From Cyanobacteria bacterium MH1_Bin12 (GTDB taxonomy: Bacteria; Cyanobacteriota; Cyanobacteriia; Cyanobacteriales; Cyanobacteriaceae): a stretch of DNA of 39,326 nucleotides. A program made the translations under genes and the position numbers. The notes beneath the pieces were generated by a model. It was given only the letters and a program-made list of their open reading frames with translations. It did no database searches and was not told the origin of the DNA. Every line of letters starts with the position of its first letter. The first letter of the stretch is position 1. Positions 33,746-39,326 of this stretch are shown one piece after another. The stretch spans positions 9,813 to 49,138 of the forward strand of contig JAALKG010000001.1 of assembly GCA_011088145.1 (NCBI GenBank). Direction: 5' to 3'.

Positions 33746-36700
33746 TTAATATTCATCGTCATCTTGACCTAAACTAGCTAAATTTTCTTTGTAAGTAGGA
33801 CGTTTTGGTATACTACGACTTGCTTCCATTAGATCTACTTCTGCTTCTTCATCTCCATCAACTACTTTGTGTACAGAGACATCCAAACCAAGAGATTGTA
33901 ATTCTCTCAACAGTACTTTAAAGGACTCAGGAGTACCCGGACGAGGAATTGGTTGTCCTTTGACGATCGCATTTAGAGCTTCATTTCGCCCCTGCATATC
34001 ATCAGATTTAACCGTCAACAACTCTTGTAAAGTATAAGCCGCACCATAAGCTTCTAATGCCCAGACCTCCATTTCACCAAATCTTTGACCACCCTGTTGA
34101 GCTTTACCTCCTAAAGGTTGCTGAGTAACCAAAGAATAAGGGCCTGTTGAACGAGCATGAATTTTGTCATCAACTAAGTGAACTAGCTTGAGCATATAGG
34201 CTTTACCCACTGTCACAGGACGATCGAATGGTTCACCAGTACGACCATCATAAAGTTGAATTTTACCGGGGTTATCTTCATCAAATACCCAATCTTTTCC
34301 GGGTTTTTTGGCTGCATCTCGAAGTAAACCATTGACGGTATTACGGGAAGCCTCTTCTCCATACATCTCATCAAAAGGAGTCATCTTAAAGCGATAACCT
34401 AAATGTTCTCCAGCCCAACCGAGTAGACATTCAAATACTTGTCCCACATTCATCCGAGAAGGCACACCCAGAGGATTAAGGACAATATCCACAGGAGAAC
34501 CATCAGGCATATAAGGCATATCTTCCCTTGGTAAAATTCGGGAAATAATTCCTTTGTTACCATGTCGCCCTGCCATTTTGTCTCCCACTTGAATCTTACG
34601 TTTCTGAGCGACATAAACTCTGACTACCATGTTTGCCCCTGGAGGTAATTCATCACCTTTCTCACGGGTAAATTCACGAACATAGACAATTCTGCCTTTT
34701 TCCCCATTAGGTAGACGTAAGGAGTTATCCCGAACATCTCTGGCTTTTTCTCCAAAAATAGCTCTTAATAATTTTTCTTCAGGGGGTTGATCTGATTCTC
34801 CTTTAGGAGTTACTTTACCAACTAAAATATCTCCTGATTCTACCCATGAACCAACGTTGATAATTCCTTGACTGTTGAGGTTAAAAAGAGCTTCTTCGCC
34901 AACATTAGGAATTTCACGAGTTATTTCTTCTGGTCCTAATTTCGTTTGACGAGCTTCTATTTCGTGCTTCTCAATGTGAATCGTAGTGTAAATATCTTCT
35001 TGGACTAATCTTTCGCTAATTAAAATAGCATCTTCATAGTTATAACCTTCCCAAGGCATATAGGCAACGGTAATATTGTTTCCTAAAGCTAGTTCACCAC
35101 CTTCTGTGGCTGAACCATCGGCTAAAACTTGTCCAGCGACGACTTCTTCTCCTTGGTCAACTAAGGGACGTTGATTTAAACAGGTATCTTGGTTAGAACG
35201 TTCATATTTTTGCAAATTATAAACAATATCAGGACCATCTTTGGGTTTGAGGGTAATTTGTTTCGCATCAACTTTAGTAATAATTCCATCATGACGAGAA
35301 ACAATTACCATTCCTGAATCTCTCGCGGCTTGTCCTTCCAAACCAGTTCCAACTAAAGGACGTTCTGCCCTTAATAAAGGTACAGCTTGACGTTGCATGT
35401 TAGATCCCATTAAAGCTCGGTTAGCGTCATCATGCTCCAAAAAAGGAATCATAGATGTTGCCACCGAGACAATTTGTACTGGGGAAACGGCTACATAGTC
35501 AACTTGATTAGGAGTGGTGGTAGAGAATTCTTGACGGTAACGAATCGGTACATTATCACCTAAGATATGTCCTTGTTCATCGGTGGATAAGTCTCCAGGG
35601 GCCACTCTTTTATCATCTTCTTCGTCGGCGGTTAAATATTCTACGGGTAAATCTCGACGGACTTTTCCGTCTTCTACTTTGTAATAGGGAGTTTCAATAA
35701 AACCATATTCGTTGATTCGAGCATAGGTTGCCAATGAACCAATTAAACCTGCATTTGGGCCTTCAGGTGTTTCTACAGGACAAATACGACCATAGTGGCT
35801 AGGATGGATATCTCTAACGGCAAAACCCGCTCTATCACGGCTTAAACCACCCGGTCCTAAGGCTGAGATACGACGTTTATGGGTTAATTCTGCGAGGGGA
35901 TTAGTTTGATCCATAAACTGGGACAATTGAGAAGAACCAAAAAATTCTTTAATTGCCGCTACGAGGGGTTTAGGATTAACCAATGCCGCAGGAGTCAAGG
36001 TATTAGGATCACCAAGGGTCATTCTTTCACGAATGATTCTTTCTAAGCGGGATAAACCCACACGTACTTGGTTTTGTAATAGTTCTCCAACGCTTCTGAC
36101 TCTTCTATTACCAAGGTGGTCGATGTCATCGGTGTTACCAATATCAAATTCGAGATTAATTAAATAATCCACAACTGATAAGATATCTTCGATCGTCAAT
36201 ACTCTGGTATGGTAAGGAACGCTTAAACGTAGTTTTTTATTAATTTTATAACGTCCCACTTTACCTAAGTCGTAACGTTTAGGGTCAAAGAAACGACTTT
36301 CGAGTAGGGCTTGACCACCACTTACTGTAGGGGGCTCACCTGGACGTAATTTACGATAAAGTTCCATCAAAGCATCATCAGTGCTAGGATTTCCTTCTTT
36401 TTCTAAGGTTTTATGATAAAATTCGGGATGACGTAGACGATCAGTTATTTCTCGATCGCTTAATCCCATTGCTTTTAGTAATACTTGAGCCGAAATCTTA
36501 CGGGTTTTATCAATTCTTACCCAAACAATACCATGCTTATCTGTTTCAAATTTTAACCATGCTCCACGATTGGGGATTACCGAAGCGGAGTAAGTTCTTT
36601 TTCCATTTTTATCTATCTCTGATTTGAAATAAACTCCAGGGGATCTAACAATTTGATTGACTATGACTCTTTCTGCACCATTAATCAAAAATGTACCGCG

Positions 36701-37012
36701 ATCGGTCATTAGAGGCAAGTCACCAATAAAAACTTCTTGTTCTTTTCTTTCTCCTGTTTCTTTGTTTAAAAGTAATGTAGGGACATAAACTTGAACAGAG
36801 TAACTGGCATCTCTTCTTTTGGCTTCTTCTAAATGATATTTGGGTTCTTTAAGACGATATTTGTCTCCAATCAAATGTAATTCTAGCTTCCCTGCATAGT
36901 CGCTGATTGGAGTAAAACTGTTGAGTTCTTCAATGAGACCATGCTCTAAAAACCACTTATAGCTAGAGCGTTGAATTTCGATTAAATCTGGTAACAGTTC
37001 TTGAGTAGTCAT
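33746..37012 (-). CDS. rpoB: RNA polymerase beta subunit
   Basis: 1088 residues, the compact cyanobacterial RpoB (E. coli 1342). It starts ...[20 protein letters not shown], as in other cyanobacteria. Landmarks: [16 protein letters not shown], the rifampicin region with [18 protein letters not shown], and [49 protein letters not shown] and [24 protein letters not shown] follow. The C-terminus is acidic (GQDDDEY). [13 protein letters not shown] and [10 protein letters not shown] show the residue pattern of a rifampicin-sensitive enzyme as far as I can judge by eye. It lies in the order rpsT, tatD, rpoB, rpoC2. Confidence 0.98.
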   Translation of the reverse strand: MTTQELLPDLIEIQRSSYKWFLEHGLIEELNSFTPISDYAGKLELHLIGDKYRLKEPKYHLEEAKRRDASYSVQVYVPTLLLNKETGERKEQEVFIGDLPLMTDRGTFLINGAERVIVNQIVRSPGVYFKSEIDKNGKRTYSASVIPNRGAWLKFETDKHGIVWVRIDKTRKISAQVLLKAMGLSDREITDRLRHPEFYHKTLEKEGNPSTDDALMELYRKLRPGEPPTVSGGQALLESRFFDPKRYDLGKVGRYKINKKLRLSVPYHTRVLTIEDILSVVDYLINLEFDIGNTDDIDHLGNRRVRSVGELLQNQVRVGLSRLERIIRERMTLGDPNTLTPAALVNPKPLVAAIKEFFGSSQLSQFMDQTNPLAELTHKRRISALGPGGLSRDRAGFAVRDIHPSHYGRICPVETPEGPNAGLIGSLATYARINEYGFIETPYYKVEDGKVRRDLPVEYLTADEEDDKRVAPGDLSTDEQGHILGDNVPIRYRQEFSTTTPNQVDYVAVSPVQIVSVATSMIPFLEHDDANRALMGSNMQRQAVPLLRAERPLVGTGLEGQAARDSGMVIVSRHDGIITKVDAKQITLKPKDGPDIVYNLQKYERSNQDTCLNQRPLVDQGEEVVAGQVLADGSATEGGELALGNNITVAYMPWEGYNYEDAILISERLVQEDIYTTIHIEKHEIEARQTKLGPEEITREIPNVGEEALFNLNSQGIINVGSWVESGDILVGKVTPKGESDQPPEEKLLRAIFGEKARDVRDNSLRLPNGEKGRIVYVREFTREKGDELPPGANMVVRVYVAQKRKIQVGDKMAGRHGNKGIISRILPREDMPYMPDGSPVDIVLNPLGVPSRMNVGQVFECLLGWAGEHLGYRFKMTPFDEMYGEEASRNTVNGLLRDAAKKPGKDWVFDEDNPGKIQLYDGRTGEPFDRPVTVGKAYMLKLVHLVDDKIHARSTGPYSLVTQQPLGGKAQQGGQRFGEMEVWALEAYGAAYTLQELLTVKSDDMQGRNEALNAIVKGQPIPRPGTPESFKVLLRELQSLGLDVSVHKVVDGDEEAEVDLMEASRSIPKRPTYKENLASLGQDDDEY

Positions 37013-37108
37013 AGGTTAGTCAATTATCCGTTATTTAATTTTCGTAGCTGATTGAGCTTGAGGATCAAGACTCTGACAAGGATGTCAAAAATTTTTTCAA
37101 CTCATATT

Positions 37109-37885
37109 TCAGATGTTGAATAGTTTGCAGGCATTTATGCTGGTTTCACGAGCGATAGTCTCTAATGATTGATTTTTTATTTGGGCTATTTTTTCGGCAA
37201 CATGGACTACATAAGAGGGTTCATTTCTTTTTCCTCTATAAGGTACAGGTGCTAAAAAAGGACAGTCTGTTTCGACTAAAAGACGATCCATTGGTACAAT
37301 AGCAGCACTAGCTTGTACTGTTTTAGCATTTTTAAAGGTTACTATACCGCTAAAACTGATATACATGCCCAAATCTAAAAAACCCTGAGTTTCTTCGGGA
37401 TTACCTGCCCAACAGTGCATTACACCTGTGATCTTGCCCTTTTCTTGGTTAAATTTATATAAAATATCCTGTAGAACACTTGCCGCATCCCTACAGTGAA
37501 TAATAATTGGTTTATTTAATTTTTGTGCAATTTCTAACTGTTGCCACAAAACTTCTTTTTGTAACTCTTTTTGGTCATCTTTATAGAAATCTAAACCCAT
37601 TTCTCCAATAGCAACAACTTTTGGATAAGATTGGGCGATTTCTAATATTTGATGGTAAGTTTTTTCTCCCTGCCATTTATCGACATCTAAAGGATGCAAA
37701 CCTATTGCACAATACAATTCTGGAAATTTTGCACACAACTGTCGAATACTTTCAAACTCTTCAGGGTGAACACAGGAATGAATTAATTTTTTGATTCCTG
37801 CGGACTGCCAACGAGCAGACACTGATTCCAAATCCTCTTGAAAAACATCAAAGTTTACATGAACGTGGGTATCAATAAGTTGCAT
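37109..37885 (-). CDS. tatD: TatD-family metal-dependent DNase
   Basis: 258 residues from ATG 37885 ([12 protein letters not shown]); a TTG 18 bases earlier is in frame but would add residues not seen in the family. It is a TIM-barrel hydrolase with the HVHV metal motif, [27 protein letters not shown] and [12 protein letters not shown]. TatD proteins are 3'-5' exonucleases or quality-control nucleases. It sits between rpsT and rpoB on the same strand, an arrangement seen in other cyanobacteria. Confidence 0.94.
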   Translation of the reverse strand: MQLIDTHVHVNFDVFQEDLESVSARWQSAGIKKLIHSCVHPEEFESIRQLCAKFPELYCAIGLHPLDVDKWQGEKTYHQILEIAQSYPKVVAIGEMGLDFYKDDQKELQKEVLWQQLEIAQKLNKPIIIHCRDAASVLQDILYKFNQEKGKITGVMHCWAGNPEETQGFLDLGMYISFSGIVTFKNAKTVQASAAIVPMDRLLVETDCPFLAPVPYRGKRNEPSYVVHVAEKIAQIKNQSLETIARETSINACKLFNI

Positions 37886-38047
37886 TACTGTTTGTATTGT
37901 CAATTAAATGCTGGTTGCGAAGGCTACCATGCTATCCATTATTTTCACTTCAAGAGTGAGTGTTTGATAAAGGGACGATCGCTGTTTTATTTCTCAACAT
38001 TTCCTATTTCATTTGGAAACCAACAGCTAGGAGGATCATACCAATTA

Positions 38048-38344
38048 TTAAGAAGCTTGAGGTTGAGCATTTTTTAATGCTCTTGCCAATCTTGCTTTTT
38101 TTCTAGAACCGTTATTTTTGTGGTATATTCCTTTTTTGACGGCTTTATCAATTTTGCTGTAAGCGTCAGACATGCAATTTTGAACTACTTGCATTTGCTC
38201 TTGATCACCAGAAGTTGAATAAACTTCTACTGCTTGAAAATATTTTTTCATTAAGGATCTAACCGCAGATTTATATGATTTATTACGTAAGCGATTACGT
38301 TCATTAATGCGAATTCTTTTGAGTGCAGATTTTGAGTTAGCCAC
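38048..38344 (-). CDS. rpsT: 30S ribosomal protein S20
   Basis: 98 residues, highly basic and helical, starting [22 protein letters not shown], a pattern diagnostic of S20/bS20. It binds 16S rRNA at the base of the body of the small subunit. It is the first gene of the cluster with tatD, rpoB and rpoC2. A promoter candidate is at 38428-38456. Confidence 0.97.
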   Translation of the reverse strand: MANSKSALKRIRINERNRLRNKSYKSAVRSLMKKYFQAVEVYSTSGDQEQMQVVQNCMSDAYSKIDKAVKKGIYHKNNGSRKKARLARALKNAQPQAS

Positions 38345-38427
38345 TATATTTATATTTAATTCTCTAGACTACTTAATTAATTTAACAATATTTGTATATT
38401 TACAGAATATGCCGAATAAACATTGTA

Positions 38428-38456
38428 AATCTATACTATAACACTTGACAAGTCAA
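38428..38456 (-). promoter_or_regulatory. Candidate rpsT promoter
   Basis: On the minus strand TTGACT (38456-38451), 17 bases, then TAGATT (38433-38428), about 85 bases before the rpsT start. The -35 region overlaps a palindrome TTGACTTGTCAA. The rest of 38345-38659 shows no gene. Confidence 0.5.
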
Positions 38457-38659
38457 AAACCTAAATAAGACAATCTTCAAGAATAAATACAGCATTTGAG
38501 TTTCTTCAGAAGTTTGATTCTCAGCTATTAGTAATTAGTTTTATAGATTTTGCCATAAATTGTTTGTTTTACATAAGTCTTTAAGTATAAGGTATTAGAT
38601 ATGATTCTCTAAAATCGTTTTAGTTGTTAATAAATCAAAAAAGGTATATATCATAACGA

Positions 38660-39274
38660 ATGTTGTTAATGAATCAACTAGAAAAATATATAAAAACAAA
38701 TTTAGCTTCTGCCAATATAATCGTTAATGGCGATCGTCCTTGGGATATTCACATAAATAATCCTCAATTTTATCCGAGAATATTCTTACAAGGCTCACTA
38801 GGATTAGGTGAATCTTATGTTGAAGGCTGGTGGGAATGCGAACAATTAGATCAATTTTTTTATCATCTTTTAAGAGGACAAGTACAAGAAGAAGTAGCAG
38901 CAAATAACATTACGGCTTTATGGCAAAAAATGGTCGGTAAATTAATGAATTTTCAAACCTTAGTGAATAGTTTACAACTAGGAAAACATCATTATGATTT
39001 GGGAAATGATTTATTCATCAGTATGTTAGACAAAACCATGACTTACACTTGTGGTTATTGGCAAAATGTTCAAACTTTGGAAGAATCTCAATTAGCAAAA
39101 CTAGATTTAATTTGCCGTAAATTAAACTTACAACAAGGCATGACATTATTGGATATTGGTTGTGGTTGGGGTAGTTTTATGAAATATGCAGCTGAAAATT
39201 ACGGTGTTTCTTGTGTCGGTTTAACCGTTTCTCAAGAACAAATGACATTAGGACAAGAAGTTTGTCACCAATAG
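38660..39274 (+). pseudogene. cfa: Cyclopropane-fatty-acid synthase (SAM-dependent), truncated at the 3' side
   Basis: 204 residues from ATG 38660. The match to E. coli Cfa is clear: QGSLGLGESYVEGWWECEQL, KHHYDLGNDLFISMLDKTM and TYTCGYW. The SAM loop is LLDIGCGWGSF and is followed by VGLTVSQEQM. The family has about 380 residues; this frame stops at EVCHQ, directly after the SAM-binding motif. The second half, with the phospholipid-binding and catalytic residues, is missing. The 52 bases left do not continue the match in any frame I can see. It would methylenate unsaturated phospholipid acyl chains if whole. Either it is a truncated pseudogene or a frameshift or rearrangement lies at about 39265. 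Confidence 0.8.
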
Positions 39275-39326
39275 ATTAAATACACTTCTGTGACTGCTTC
39301 TATATTTACTTTTTGACCTAAAATAC

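Noticed and set aside
39265-39326. Partial minus-strand gene at the window end
   Set aside because: Only 19 open codons with no recognisable motif; too short to call as a feature.

Overview
The window looks like chromosome from a low-G+C (about one third by eye) photosynthetic cyanobacterium, probably a unicellular chroococcalean of the Geminocystis/Cyanobacterium/Synechocystis kind. Support: frequent HIP1 octamers GCGATCGC (e.g. 3694, 10153, 11803, 21074), a ChlH/BchH-type chelatase subunit, an RNA polymerase beta'' subunit split off as RpoC2, a DUF3288 protein, and a DnaB/DciA pair. The genus is inference. I found no rRNA, tRNA or CRISPR array.

Layout. 1-2779 is accessory: the tail of a pentapeptide-repeat protein, two eroded copies of an Hsp70 3' end, a hicA-hicB toxin-antitoxin pair and an intact Hsp70-like gene. 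3200-6022 holds a possible structured RNA, dnaB, its probable loader gene dciA tail to tail, a membrane protein, and an antitoxin whose PIN toxin survives only as a stub. 6075-9863 is a chelatase H gene with two palindromic repeats inside its reading frame. 10365-15027 is asd, dapA and rnj (lysine/threonine precursors and an RNase). 15372-19609 carries an M16 peptidase behind a perfect CRP-type palindrome, a 52-residue membrane protein, acylphosphatase, ispE, DUF3288 and ybeY. 19623-23263 is mfd, broken by a stop codon, a one-base slip and a 126-bp terminal-inverted-repeat element with a 10-bp target duplication. 23524-29551 has a deoxycytidylate-deaminase-like gene, an unknown hydrolase-like gene, an exported phosphoesterase, a fatty-acid-hydroxylase gene with an in-frame TGA, and gamma-glutamyltransferase. 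29777-38344 is the cluster rpsT, tatD, rpoB, rpoC2 on the minus strand, with no rpoC1. The window ends in a 3'-truncated cyclopropane-fatty-acid synthase gene.

How it fits together. The core genes (replication, transcription, translation, cell wall/lysine, isoprenoid, tetrapyrrole) look intact. The non-essential ones (mfd, cfa, the hydroxylase, the PIN toxin, the Hsp70 copies) show decay, and small non-coding mobile repeats are common. That suggests a genome with relaxed selection on accessory functions and active miniature elements. Sequencing or assembly error could explain the single-base lesions, but not the element in mfd.
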